40,114 nt of DNA. Origin: Alectoria sarmentosa (Eukaryota; Ascomycota; Lecanoromycetes; Lecanorales; Parmeliaceae). Of the stretch, positions 21,035 through 32,032 are shown piece by piece. The stretch covers positions 1 through 40,114 of the forward strand of contig WOGZ01000301.1 in the NCBI GenBank assembly GCA_009733775.1. Reading direction: 5' to 3'. The translations under genes and the position numbers were made by a program. Each line of letters begins with the position of its first letter. The stretch's first letter is position 1. Under the pieces are notes generated by a model that was not told the origin of the DNA, did no database searches, and worked only from the letters and a program-made list of their open reading frames with translations.

Positions 21035-21155
21035 TTGAAATAAATAAGCAAAGCGGAATATGCACAACGAAATGAATAAAACATATAGCGAAATGCGCAT
21101 AACAAAATGAATAAAGCGAAATAAACAGAGCGGAATGAGCAAAGTGAAATGCGCA
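21035..21155. repeat. Degenerate GCGAAATG-type tandem repeat
   Basis: Recurring words GCGGAATATGC, CGAAATGAATAAA, GCGAAATGCGC, AAAATGAATAAA, GCGGAATGAGC and GTGAAATGCGC at about 13-28-bp spacing. Overlapping minus-strand frames across this patch (20897-21284) give Leu/Cys/Phe-rich translations that are products of the repeat, not genes. Confidence 0.6.
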
Positions 21156-21439
21156 CATTAATAACAAGATATGAATTATAATGAACCTGATTAAATAAAA
21201 GATATTTTCGCAAACCTGACGATGTTTGTCATATTTATTTAAAATTAAAAATATCAAATGCAATGTAAACATTAATGGGGGCATTTATATAATATAATGC
21301 AAACATTAAAACGATATTTGAATATTATATTTAAATGATAAAGAGTGTACAATATGTTCATCGTAAGTTAATTAAAAATTAATGTTAAAAAATAATTGAA
21401 AATATGCTAAAAGAAATATGTTATATGATTGAATTTATA

Positions 21440-21715
21440 TTAATAAAATGATAACAAGAAAAAAAATTCTCAACAATCTCATAACAAAATGTCAACAATT
21501 TATCAACAATATGTCAAAAATTTGTCGATAAATAATCGGATCGTTTGTTAACAAAGTTAAATCTTATTATTATTAAGTCTTTATTGCGCTTAACAAGCTT
21601 CAATCAAATAAATAACTAATTTACAATTTGAACATATTGTTATTGATAAAAATTTGTTAAATACATTTTAATGTATTGTTGACAAATCATTTAATCTTAT
21701 ATGAACGACGATAAG
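21440..21715. other. TCAACAATTT-rich segment resembling fold-back element arms
   Basis: Words TCTCAACAATCTC, TGTCAACAATTTATC, ATCAACAATATGTC, TGTTAACAAAG and TTGTTGACAAATC recur within 260 bp. The same style of motif fills the inverted arms at 31305-32320, but the two regions do not align base for base. It ends where the copia G leader begins. Possibly a relative or part of another such element. Confidence 0.35.
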
Positions 21716-21975
21716 ATAATTAACATTTTCATTGCGATGAATATAAATTTTTTTAAAAAGAATCTTAATTATAATGAATAATAAATAGATTATATTATAA
21801 CAATATCGATGCAAATTCGAATTCATAATTTATTAAAATATGAAATAAGATATTTAATTATATTATTTTAAAAATATTATGAAAAAAAAAGCGATCTATA
21901 TACGAGCGCATTAATGTGCATATTAATGCGCACGTAATCGTTAAGACTTAACGTTACGTGACCCGAATTTCAATA
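21716..21975 (-). mobile_element. Copia G fragment: 5' LTR and start of leader, minus strand
   Basis: The LTR spans 21831-21975 (145 bp); its reverse complement starts TATTGAAATTCGGGTCACGT and ends TTTTAATA (both ends mutated from TGTTG and GACA). Left of it, 21716-21830 matches the leader of the other copies: PBS-equivalent AATTATGAATTCG, then ATCGCAATGAAAATGTTAATTA. Similarity stops near 21716, so G is truncated there. The LTR is of the longer subfamily with GCGCATTAATATGCACATTAATGCG. It adjoins the F fragment on the right. Confidence 0.8.
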
Positions 21976-22028
21976 GATTTCATTGATTTTCACATTTCGA
22001 GTGATCGATTGAATTTATTTGTAGAATT
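21976..22028 (+). mobile_element. Copia F, left remnant interrupted by element B
   Basis: 53 bp (GATTTCATTGATTTTCACAT to TTTGTAGAATT) matching A 13390-13441 in the 3' untranslated region. It continues at 29606 on the other side of element B. Its last five bases, GAATT (22024-22028), are the left copy of the B target duplication. Confidence 0.8.
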
Positions 22029-22162
22029 TGTCAAAATATGGAGTAGGACACTTAGTTGTATTGCTTTAAAAGTATTACGAAAGAAAAAGCGATCTATATA
22101 CGGACGCATTAATAATGCACGTGACGTCAAGGCTTGACGTCACGTGACTCGAAATTTCAACA
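22029..22162 (-). repeat. 3' LTR of copia B with perfect 29-bp palindrome
   Basis: Reverse complement begins TGTTGAAATTTCGAGTCACG and ends TATTTTGACA, so the termini are intact TG...CA. At 22118-22146 it has arms CACGTGACGTCAAG and CTTGACGTCACGTG separated by one base, a perfect palindrome holding two CACGTG and two TGACGTCA-like sites. PPT complement CTCCCCTTC adjoins at 22163. Confidence 0.92.
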
Positions 22163-23239
22163 CTCCCCTTCGCTCGTATCTTTTTAAATTTAAATTCCGA
22201 ATTATAAAAGTGAAAATCAGCGTCGGATAATAAAAGTGAATCGTAACGCCGGATTATAATCGTGAAAATTAACGTCGAATAACAAAAGTGAATCGTAACG
22301 CCGGGTTATAAGGGTGAAAACATCTCATATTCTTTTATCACCCTTTATATTCTTTAAAACACCCAAATTTCAAAACACGAAATTCGAAATTCGCGATATT
22401 CAAAATCGAATAAAAACAATAAAAATCCGAAAAAAAGTCGAAAAATCGAAATCTGAAAACGATTATATTCTTTTTGAACATATTCGTCACGATAATACAT
22501 AAAAAAAATTCCACTTTTTAACGAAAAACCGTTTTTTGACAAATTTATTTTCAATTCATCTAATGCACATCAAAAATCGAACAACACATGATCGATGAAT
22601 ATATGTGAAAATAAATTTTCCGATTGAACGAAATGTTTCAAATTGCATATGTATGCATACGATCGATCGCAAGACCTATAAAAACCGTTTTAAGATATTA
22701 ATACTTAACAATAATGATTAATAAAATGTATATAAATTGTGATCGATATATTGCGATAATGATGATGGTGATAATGACGGCAATAACGCTTAAAAACATA
22801 GATATAATAATTGTGATAACGCCTAAAAACACCTGAAAGCATTTAAAAATCATGTTATTAAAGAATTTTCGTGAGTAATTGAGCAAATTTGACGACAGCG
22901 ACCTTTTTGATAACGATATAATTCTCAAATTTGAATCGCTCATAAATATGAGCCTTTTAAACAAATGTTCGCAAAATTTATGATTATAAATGCAATAACG
23001 ATAAATTAACTCCAAATTGAATTTTAATAAATCGAAATTTGTTCGTAAAAGACGTCAAGATTAATATTTGAGATTCTACGAATAAATTCGATCGATCATT
23101 CAAAATATGAAGATCAATGAAATCGCTTCTCTGAAACTATTAAATAATGACATTAAATTAATTTCACGAATGATAATTGTTTCGTTAAAATTATAATGAT
23201 AATTTCTTTAAAGTTATAATAACGATTTTCTTAAAATTG

Positions 23240-24010
23240 ACGCGAGGGATTATTTATGAGCGATGTTTTAACTCGATCAATTAACGAAATCTCTCAAACT
23301 TATTTTTAAAAAGAACTTTGATAAGACCGTCAATTATTTATTAATCGATAAAAACATATTTTAAAACGATATTCTCGACGATGACTTGTTCTCATATATA
23401 ATAATGTTAAATGTTAATATATTTGATACGAGCATGAAATTAAAAGTTTTTGATTAACGTCATAACGTCTTAATTATTATAATAAATTATCATTATTTAA
23501 AAGCATTTAACGCTTAAATTAAATTAATTTAAAAATTCGCGCAATTAAATCGTCTTTTTAATAATTTAAATTTGATCGATATATTCGATCTCATAAATTG
23601 AAAATATTATTATAAATTATCATTTAAAAAATCAATTAATTATCGCATTATTTATATCAAAAACGTATTTAAAAATGAAACGTCGAATGTTTTAATCGTT
23701 TATTCAATCAACGTCGATATAATTTGCGAAAAATTTAAAATCATCTCGAAACATAAATTATTAATTTTTCGTATAATTGAAATATCGAAAAATGCATTTG
23801 ATTGCGCTTTAATGAAAAACATTAAAATTCGAATTATATCAAAAGATTATTAAAATTGCGAAAACGATATTCGAGCGCGTGCTTAATATCGCATATATAA
23901 AAAAATCGACGACAAATTGATAACCGTAACGAGATTCTTTAATAATCATGAAATCATTTTCGACGATATAAAACTTATCGTTAATAATAAACGTTAAAAT
24001 AATCGTTGAT
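23240..24010 (-). pseudogene. Copia B RNase H domain remnant
   Basis: Reverse-complement counterpart of A 12460-13240, recognisable by the same nucleotide landmarks in reverse (for example 23330-23360 with TTATTAATCGATAAAAACAT and 23560-23600 with AATTTGATCGATATATTCG). It contains stops. It is downstream of the RT on the minus strand, as in Ty1/copia. Confidence 0.75.
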
Positions 24011-24049
24011 TCAATCATATCATGATCGATAAGAAACTTTTCGATATAA

Positions 24050-24670
24050 ATTATTTATTTAAGACGCAAAATGCGATTAATACGATTTCTTATAATCGTT
24101 ATATTAAAATAATAAATGCATAAACCCAAATCGATCATCTCAAACTTTTTATAAAATCTATTTTTAATCGCTTGAATATCGATTTTATCGAGACTTATAA
24201 ACAAAATGTTATTCACATAAATAATAACGATGATAATATTATTAATGAACATCGAAAAATCAATAACGATAAATTTAAAATTCAACTTTTTAAAATATAT
24301 AATAAGAGTATTATATCAAACTCTCGAGGATTATTTTAAATCGTATAACGTTTTTATAAACTTACAAACCTTGCTCTCTTTGCCCTTGATTTCAAATTTT
24401 ATGAATTATATCACATAAATTATTTCCTCGATATCGCCATATAAAAAAACGATTTTAACGTTTATTTATTTAAACTTTTAATTTAAAATTATTACAAAGG
24501 CGAAAATGATTTTATAATTTATAAATTTAATTATTGAGATGAAAGTTTCATTAAAATCGATCTTTTTTCATTATTCGAAATTACGAATCATTCAACGAGT
24601 TTTATATCGTACGATTTTATTAATAAAATCTCTTTTGACCTTATAAATCCATTTGTTTTTAAAACATGCG
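24050..24670 (-). pseudogene. Copia B reverse transcriptase, YVDD reads YVNN
   Basis: The minus strand has N-K-W-I-Y-K-V-K near 24650, V-F-L-Y-G-D-I-E-E (Gly and Glu retained), Y-D-L-K-stop-S-S-R (Tyr-Gly-Leu-Lys-Gln-Ser-Pro-Arg in the family), then the open stretch 24285-24055 with V-I-I-Y-V-N-N-I-L-F-I-S (both catalytic Asp now Asn, 24208-24219) and K-K-F-E-M-I-D-L-G-L-C-I-Y-Y, retaining the Asp-Leu-Gly motif. It ends R-I-N-R-I-L-R-L-K. This is clearly a copia RVT_2 domain and the best preserved one in the window. Confidence 0.92.
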
Positions 24671-25139
24671 CATTTAAAAGTAAATTCATTAAGATTCAAG
24701 TGTTATTGATAATGAGAAAATCGATTTCGTTTTATATAATCATTTATCAATGCATTTTATGATAAAAATCTATTATGATTTTTTTAAAACTTCGAGACTC
24801 ATAAAACTCAATGAAAATGATTTTTATTAATAAAATGAAAAAATTCGAAATGAAATTTCGATATAATTTTGTGATTTCAAACGACTTTATAATGAAAATA
24901 AATTTAAAAGTTTTATTAATTATAAAACGAGTGATAAACTTGAAAATCGATGTGAATGAAAATAAAAAAGTCGCAATATTATCATTGAGCGTATCAAACG
25001 ATTATTTTATCATAAACTTTAAATCAAATGAATTTAAAACGATTATAACTTTTAACGAAATTCTTTTTAAGATTAAAATGAAATTAAATAAATCATTAAC
25101 CTTTTTTTCGATAATTATATATCTCTTTTAACGCTTCTC

Positions 25140-25886
25140 CTTTAAAATTATAAATAAAAAAAAAAGATCTTAATGCTCGATATCCTCAACGAGTTTACGC
25201 TTATTACGATAAACGTTAATTTGTTTTTTAATGATAACGATGCTCAACTCGAAAAAAGTGAATTTGAAAAAAACATTATTAATTTAATAAACATTGAAAA
25301 TAATAATTATCTCATCGTTGTTTAAAAATATATGATAATTCTTATTTTAATAATTTAAAAAACGTCCTTTAATGACGCGATCTTGATACTTCTTTTAATC
25401 AATATTTCGAAAAACAATTTAATAATAATCGATTTAATCGATGATGCGTAAATGAGATACATCAAAAGAAAATCCAATATTGATCTTGAATGAAATAACG
25501 TCACGATCGATAATAAGTTAAATATTGCGAAGAATATTAATCGTTTAAATGAATTTTGTTTAATACTTTTAAAACAATTTGTTTTTTTTAAATATAACGT
25601 TTATTTTGCATTAAATAATAACGTTTAAACGTTTAAATTTGTTATTCATTTGAAAATTATCAAACACGATATCTTTTTAAATAATATCTTTAAATAATCG
25701 AAAGATTTTCATTTGATAATTATCGAATTTAATATCATAATCAATGCGAAAACGAATACATTTATTATTATCATATTTTGAATGATTAAAAAACATTTTG
25801 AACGCGATAAAAATTATTAAATTAAATTTATTGAATAATAAGTAAACGTTAAACCGAAAAATTTTGTCGTTAAAAAAGATAATCAT
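25140..25886 (-). pseudogene. Copia B integrase domain
   Basis: The open minus-strand stretch 25886-25677 reads I-F-F-N-D-K-I-F-R-F-N-V-Y-L-L-F-N-K, then F-K-M-F-F-N-H-S-K-Y and R-I-D-Y-D-I-K-F-D-N-Y-Q-M-K. The first Asp of the N-D pair is lost. The second catalytic Asp (R-I-D) is kept, unlike copy A. The flanking residues are the rve core of copia. The C-terminal part continues to about 25140 with stops. Confidence 0.88.
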
Positions 25887-26179
25887 TCATTTAAAGTCAT
25901 TTCAAAAAACATCGAATGAACTTTAAAGATCGTTATAAATTAAATCGTTTTATCATTTTTTAAAAATAATGTGTCATTTATGTAATTTTATTTTTATATT
26001 AATCACAAAGCATGATTCGCAAACATCGTCAAAAAATGAAATGAAAAGATTCATTTCAACGCATATTTTGATCAATTTTTTAAGATTTTAAACGCTTAAA
26101 TGATTATAATGTGCGTGTCATATACGAAGAATTATTTTATCGATTTGAAATTTCGATAAAGACTTTAAAAACTCTTGAT

Positions 26180-26610
26180 TATCAAAAACAAATTTAATTA
26201 AAAATTCATCATAAATGAGAATCTCTTTATTGACGATTATTAAAATTAAAAAGATTTTCCTTCAAATATCGAGCGCATAAAAACGATTTTAAATACGTTT
26301 AAAAAAAAACGTTATTTTTCGATGATAATATCGTCGAAAACAAAAACCAAAAAAAAACCTTATTTTTTTAATTATTTTTTAAAAATAAAATTAAAATCGC
26401 AATCAAGCATAAATCAAACGTCTCGAAAAATTAAAATACGTTTAACATTATTTATTTTGCATTCAAATTCGATATTTTCAAAACCGATAATCATACAATT
26501 ATTAACAAAATCATTCACAAAACGTGAAAATTGAAAAAACTTAAAAATCTTAAAAATCGAAAAGATATAAATCATATGTTAAATGCATGCATAATCGCGA
26601 AATTAAAAAA
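26180..26610 (-). pseudogene. Copia B protease remnant
   Basis: The minus strand reads F-R-D-Y-A-C-I-stop-H-M-I-Y-I-F-S-I-F, with the presumed catalytic Asp codon at 26594-26596. It aligns with A 9880-9925 and D 39030-39075. Further along I-G-F-E-N-I-E-F-E-C retains one Gly of the flap region. It lies between Gag and integrase as expected. Confidence 0.6.
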
Positions 26611-26889
26611 AAAACATTATTATTATAATGAATAAAGTAATAACTTACGCTTTATCAACAATTTTAAACTTAATAATCTTATAAACCTTTTTATTTAAAG
26701 CGTTAAAGTTTATAATAAACTCAAAAGTCGATTTAAAAGCGACGAAAACGATAAAAATAATAAAAACGATAAAATCAATATGGGCGATAAAATAATGGGC
26801 GATAAAATAATGGGCGATTTTAAGTTATATAATCATCATAATTACGTCAACATTATCAAATTAATTCTTTATCTTTTCAACGAATTTAA

Positions 26890-28813
26890 ATTCAAAATTT
26901 TCTTTTTCTCGATTATATTCTTCACGATCTTTATGATCACGATTATTATAATCATCATAATCATCGCGACCTCCGCGATCTCTCTTATTTACATCATTTT
27001 TATTTAAACGCTTATTACATATATCGCATTCGTTGATATCGTGTTAATTCTTTTTGCAATAAATATAATATTTGCAAATTTGAATATAAATACGAAAATT
27101 ATTAAAATTTACGCTCATTTAAATATGATGCTCGATGATATCTTCAATAACAATAAAAATAAATACGAATTATTAAATATATTTAAAAAAGTCGTTTATA
27201 ATAATGACGAACGCATACGCTTTCGAATACATAAAATCAAATAAATTAATAACGATGTTGAAAATTCGAGTTATCGCATAATTCAACATTTATTTGATTT
27301 CACGATCTTCATCATAAACGTTATGAATTTAATTATAATTTTCACGATACGCATTATATTAAAAACTCAATTTCTTATAAAAATAATAAATCTTTTAATT
27401 TTCATTGAAAAAAAAAATCGTTCGATCGAATTAATTCTTGAATTTTCGAATAACGCTTATAAAAATATTAATATATTTTTATAATTTATTTTCGCAAACG
27501 ATCAAAATAAAAGATTTTAATTTAAAAATGATAAAATTGAGAATATTAAAATTTTAAGATTTATATTTTTCGAACTTTTTTCAAACATCAAAAACATTAA
27601 TGTGATATTCGATCTTATTTCGAGAATTATTTTCATAACGAATTTTTATCATCGTGTAAATTTTGTTATGCGTTTCGATTTAAATTAAGACGTTTATTTT
27701 AATAATAATAAACTTTATTTCGACGATTAAACGATTATTTAAAACGTTTTTTATCTCAATAATAAGATTTTCGATAAACATAATCATATCAATTTCGATT
27801 TAATATCACAATTTAATCAAATTCAAAAAGTCTTACATTTAACGTTTTCATTTAATGTGATCAACAATTCTCATAAACATTTCAATCTTTTCAAATTGAT
27901 TTAAAAAAATCGAAAGTTTGATTTTGAAATGTTCGAACATGATGTTAAAAGAAATTGATTTAAATTTCAAAATTTAAGAGCTCTTAAAATTTGAATTTGA
28001 ACTTAAATTTTCGTTTAAATTTATATTTAAAAAAATAATTTGCAATGAAATAAAACTTAAAAATAATGAGGTCTGCATAATAAAACTTTTAAAAATGATT
28101 AAAATAAACGACATTAAAGAAATAAGGCGCGCTTGAAAATCGAAAAACTCTTTATTAATAATAAATTTTGATAATGATTCGAAAATTAATTCTTTTGAAA
28201 TAAAAATGAAATCAACGCAAAAGTTTAAAACAAAGTCGTTATCGTTATTATTATCACTATCGTTATTCAAAAAATGTTTAAAAACTTATAAGATCTCGAA
28301 AATATAAAAAAAGTCTCGTTGAATTTTAAGATTAACTCGATATAATTTAGACTTTCATTTATAAAAAATCTTTATTTCGCAATCGAAAAAATATTTGATG
28401 ATGTTTAAAAAGACGATAAATTTGATAAATTTTAAAAAAAATATAAAGATATAAGAATATTATTTTAAAAAAAAATCATTTAATTTTATAAATCATAACG
28501 AACTCGTAAAAAATACGTTATTCGAATCATATTAATCGTTTTAATGATTAAAAGACCTTAAAAAAAAAACGATAAAATTTCGAAATCGAAAACGAGATTA
28601 ACAATCTCATTTCGCTCGCTTAAAACGTTCGAATATAATATTATTATCATTAAATCGTTTTATAATAAAAGCTTTTTTCTTTTTGATTTTTAAAATAAAA
28701 GATTTTTTCTCTTTACGCTTTGACTTTGATATATTAAACACGCAAAACAAAAAATGATTTTTTTTTGATTGATTATTAATCTTTATCTTTATCTTTAACT
28801 TTTTAACCTTCAT
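26890..28813 (-). pseudogene. Copia B Gag, partly open
   Basis: ATG at 28811-28813 starts M-K-V-K-K-L-K-I-K-I-K-I-N-N-Q-S, open for 68 codons, Lys/Ser-rich. A second open block (28270-27974) reads N-N-D-S-D-N-N-N-D-N-D then S-K-E-L-I-F-E-S-L-S-K and ends N-S-N-F-K-S-S, a low-complexity region that would be Ser/Pro-rich before mutation. The zinc-knuckle start C-D-I-C-N-K-R (about 27030) is better kept than in A, but the expected His and last Cys are not visible. It is followed by a basic/acidic tail (D-R-G-G-R-D-D-Y-D-D-Y-N-N-R-D). Gag builds the virus-like particle and binds element RNA. Confidence 0.75.
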
Positions 28814-29466
28814 TACGAATATTTCGCAATTAAATCATCAAATATGATTATCATTATCGAATTTTTTAAATGAAGCGACTTATAAAATAAAGATATATCG
28901 TTTATTATTTTAACGTGTCTCACATAAAGAAATTAACATGTTTTAAAAATCTAATAATCACATAATTACGATCGCATAATAACCTTTTAACAATTTCAAC
29001 ATATCACGATTATTTGCGATATGTCTCAAATCGCCTTGTTTTACTTTAAACGAAAACGAAAACGATACAAATATTAACAAAAACGATCGAATATTAATAA
29101 CGTTTCAACGCTCAAAAAAGCGATATTAATTTTTAAAAACGTTTATAACTTTCGAAAAAACGTTATTAATTATCAAAAAAAACGCTTTAAATGTCGTTAA
29201 TTTTCAATGTTATTTTTTTTACGCTCGCTTTTTTACGATTTTTACGCACTTTCATTATAAACGAATCGTAATCATTTTAATTTAAATAATCATTTTATAA
29301 TAAGCATTACTGATATTAAAGAAATTGCATTACATAAACATAACGACTTTTATAATTAACATTTTCATTGCGATGAATATAAAAATGTCTGAAAATAACC
29401 TCAATCATAATGAGTAATAAATAAGTCATATTATAACAATGTCGATATAAATTCAAATTCATAACT

Positions 29467-29600
29467 TGTCAAAATATGAAGTAGAACACTTAATTGTATT
29501 GCTCTAAGAGTATTACGAAAGAAAGAGCGATCTATATATGAGCGCATTAATAGTGCACGTAACGCCAAGGCTTGACGTCACGTGACCCGAAATTTCAACA
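29467..29600 (-). repeat. 5' LTR of copia B
   Basis: 134 bp; reverse complement TGTTGAAATTTCGGGTCACG to TATTTTGACA. Long-palindrome form with one arm altered (GCACGTAACGCCAAGG). It differs from its 3' LTR mostly by transitions. PBS complement (ATTCATAACT) adjoins at 29466. Confidence 0.92.
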
Positions 29601-30626
29601 GAATTTCAAATATCAATCTTGACGTTCCTTGCGAACAAACTTCGATTTATCAAAATTTAATTTAAAATTGATTTATCGTTATTGCATTTATAATTACAGA
29701 CTTTGCGAGCTTTTTTTCGAAAGATTTATATTTATGTGCGATCTAAATTTGAGAATTATATCGTTATTAAAAAGATCGTTATCATTAAAATTGTTTTATT
29801 ATTCACGAAATTCTTCAACAACATAACTTTCAATTGTTTTTAAACGTCATCACAATTATCATATTTATGCTTTTAAACTTAATTGTTGTTATTATTATCA
29901 TCATTATTATTATAATATATTAATCGTAACTTGCATACATTTTATTAATCATTATTATCAAAAATTAATATTTTGAAACGACTTTCATAAATCTTGCGAT
30001 CGGTCGTATGCATGCATATACAATTCGAAATATTTCGTTCAATCGGAAAATTTATTCCCACATATATTCATCGATCGTATATCACTCGATTTTTGATGTG
30101 CATTAAATAACTTGCAAATAAATTTATCAAAAAACGATTTTTCGTCAAAAAGTGAATTTTTTTATATATAACATCGTGACGAATATGTTTAAAAAGATAT
30201 AATCGTTTTCAAATTTCGACTTTTTTTCGAATTTTTATTGTTTTTACTCGATTTTGAACATCGCGAATTTCGAATTTCGTGTTTTGAAATTTAAGTGTTT
30301 TAAGAGATATAAAAGGTGATAGAAAAATATGAGATAATTTCACGTTTACAATTTAACATTATGATTCATTTTTGTTATTCGACGTTAATTTTCACGTTTA
30401 TAATTCGACGTTACGATTCACTTTTATTATTCGATATTGATTTTCATTCTTTCAATTCGAAATTCAAATTTAAAAAGATGCGAGCGAAAAGAAATATTAA
30501 AATTCGAATTATGTAACGTTAAATTTTAATGATTATATGCGCACATTAATGCGCTCGTATATAAATCGTTTTTTTTAGAATATTTTTAAAGCATTACAAT
30601 TAAGTGTTTTATTTCATGTTTTGATA
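29601..30626 (+). mobile_element. Copia F, right remnant: 3' untranslated region, PPT and 3' LTR
   Basis: Begins with the right GAATT target duplication of B, then continues A 13441 onward (TCAAATATCAATCTTGACG against TCAATTATCAATTTTGACG). It runs through the region of AATTCGACGTTACGATTCAC repeats (30342-30460) to a mutated PPT (GAAAAGAAA, 30486-30494) and an LTR at 30495-30626 that starts TATTAAAATTCG and ends TTTTGATA. The plus-strand frame at 29629-29826 is in this noncoding region and not a gene. The rest of F, upstream of 21976, is missing. Confidence 0.85.
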
Positions 30627-31304
30627 AAAATTCGTATCAATCATTAATTATTTTTATAATCGAAATTTTATATAATCGCGCAAATTTATTTTATATCAAA
30701 TTTATATAAATTATAAATCTTATTTAAATTATATACGTCGCATTATAATTTAAAATTTAATTATTTTACGCAAATTCGCTATTAATTAAAAAAAAGATTA
30801 AAAACGCGTTATTAAAAAAGTTTTTATCGATTATAAAGATGATCATATTTATCACATATTATTATCAAATAATAACATTATTTGATCTTTCAAAATCATT
30901 TAAGATTTGAAAAAAAAAAATTCTTTATTTGATTCATAATTATTAATTAATTTAATTATGAAAGAAAATTCGTTATTTATAACGCCTTTCGTCGTTAAAA
31001 ATTAATTATTTATAAACGAAATAAACGTTAATGAATTTATTTAATCGTTTAAATTTAAATTTTTTATAATTATAAAGTTTATAAATTTTTTTCAAATTAA
31101 CGTATCAATTTTTAATTTATCGTCGTCATTAATTTTTATTTTTTAAAACGATATATTAAATAATGCGTTATCGCTTTATTTAAATCATTTTTATTTTATA
31201 TCGCGCGATTTTTTATTAAATTTCGTTTAATTTTATATAATGATTATTTAAAATATTATCGTAATGAAGTTATACGAATCGAAAATTTATAAAAAAGTTA
31301 TTAT
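30627..31304. other. Unassigned AT-rich DNA right of copia F
   Basis: About 680 bp without recognised domain or repeat. Reading both strands gives no transposase or RT motifs. It separates the F LTR from the fold-back element. Confidence 0.35.
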
Positions 31305-31708
31305 TACCTTGAGGGAGATACCTTATTTATAAACAAATTAATAACTATTTAAAAATAAAAACAATTTGTTGACAAAACAAAAATTATTAATAAAATGTTG
31401 AGAAATTGTTAACGCATTATTAACACATTCTTGATATTAACAATTTGTTATTGAAAAATTATTAGAAAATTGATGATAATTTGTTGATTAAGATTTTATT
31501 TGTTGACGCGTTATTGTTATTGTCGCGTTTTTAACTTTTTGTTAAAGCGCGATTTATAAACGATAAGATTTTCGTAAGATAATAACTTTTATCAAAAATG
31601 ATAAAAAAATGATATGATCGAAAAAAACTAATTTTTTGTTAAAAAATGAGATTTGAAAATTTATCGATTTATTTAAAGGGCGCATTATCTTTTATAATAA
31701 ATGAATTT

Positions 31709-31851
31709 TGTTGAAATTCGGGTCACGTGACATCAAGCCTTGACGGTTACATGCGCATTAATGCACATTAATGTGTTCGTACATAGATTGCTTTTTCTTT
31801 CGTAATACTTTTAAAATAATACAATTAAGTGTCTTATTTCATATTTTGACA
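31709..31851 (+). repeat. Copia LTR E1
   Basis: 143 bp, TGTTGAAATTCGGGTCACGT to TATTTTGACA. Belongs to the longer LTR subfamily with GCGCATTAATGCACATTAATG. It is followed by 44 bp of leader (31852-31895) starting with the PBS-like GATTATAAGCTCGGG, so it is the 5' end of a copia copy, not a simple solo LTR. Confidence 0.88.
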
Positions 31852-31895
31852 GATTATAAGCTCGGGTTTATATCGACATTGTTATAACATGATTT

Positions 31896-32032
31896 TGTTG
31901 AAATTCCGGGTCACGTGACGTTAAGGCTTGGCGTCATGTGCACTTTTAATGCGCTCGTATATAAATCGCTCTTTCTTTCGTAGCACTCTTAAAAAAGCAA
32001 TACAATTAAATATTCTATTTCATATTTTGACA
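31896..32032 (+). repeat. Copia LTR E2
   Basis: 137 bp, TGTTGAAATTCCGGGTCACG to TATTTTGACA. It lacks the GCGCATTAATGCAC expansion of E1 and resembles the B subfamily (GTGCACTTTTAATGCGCTCG). Bases GATTT before and TATTT after may be an imperfect target duplication. It is followed directly by the right arm of the fold-back element. Confidence 0.88.

Larger units (their letters stand above)
22029..29600 (-). mobile_element. Copia element B, full length, minus strand
   Basis: A 7572-bp element bounded by LTRs 29467-29600 (5' on its own strand) and 22029-22162 (3'), both 134 bp, with GAATT on each side (22024-22028 and 29601-29605). Order on the minus strand: leader, Gag (28813 to about 26890), protease (about 26600), integrase (about 25886-25140), RT (about 24670-24050), RNase H (to about 23240), a 1.1-kb 3' untranslated region and PPT (22163-22171). 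It is the least mutated full copy: several Gag segments remain open. It lies inside copy F, opposite to it and to A. Confidence 0.93.

Noticed and set aside
20897..21284. Overlapping minus-strand frames rich in Leu, Cys and Phe that look like membrane proteins
   Set aside because: They read through a degenerate tandem repeat (GCGAAATG-type words), and three overlapping frames give the same flavour of sequence; hydrophobicity is a by-product of T-rich codons.
24230..25131. Plus-strand frames of 62 and 106 codons
   Set aside because: They are antisense to the well-recognised copia B RT and integrase region on the minus strand.
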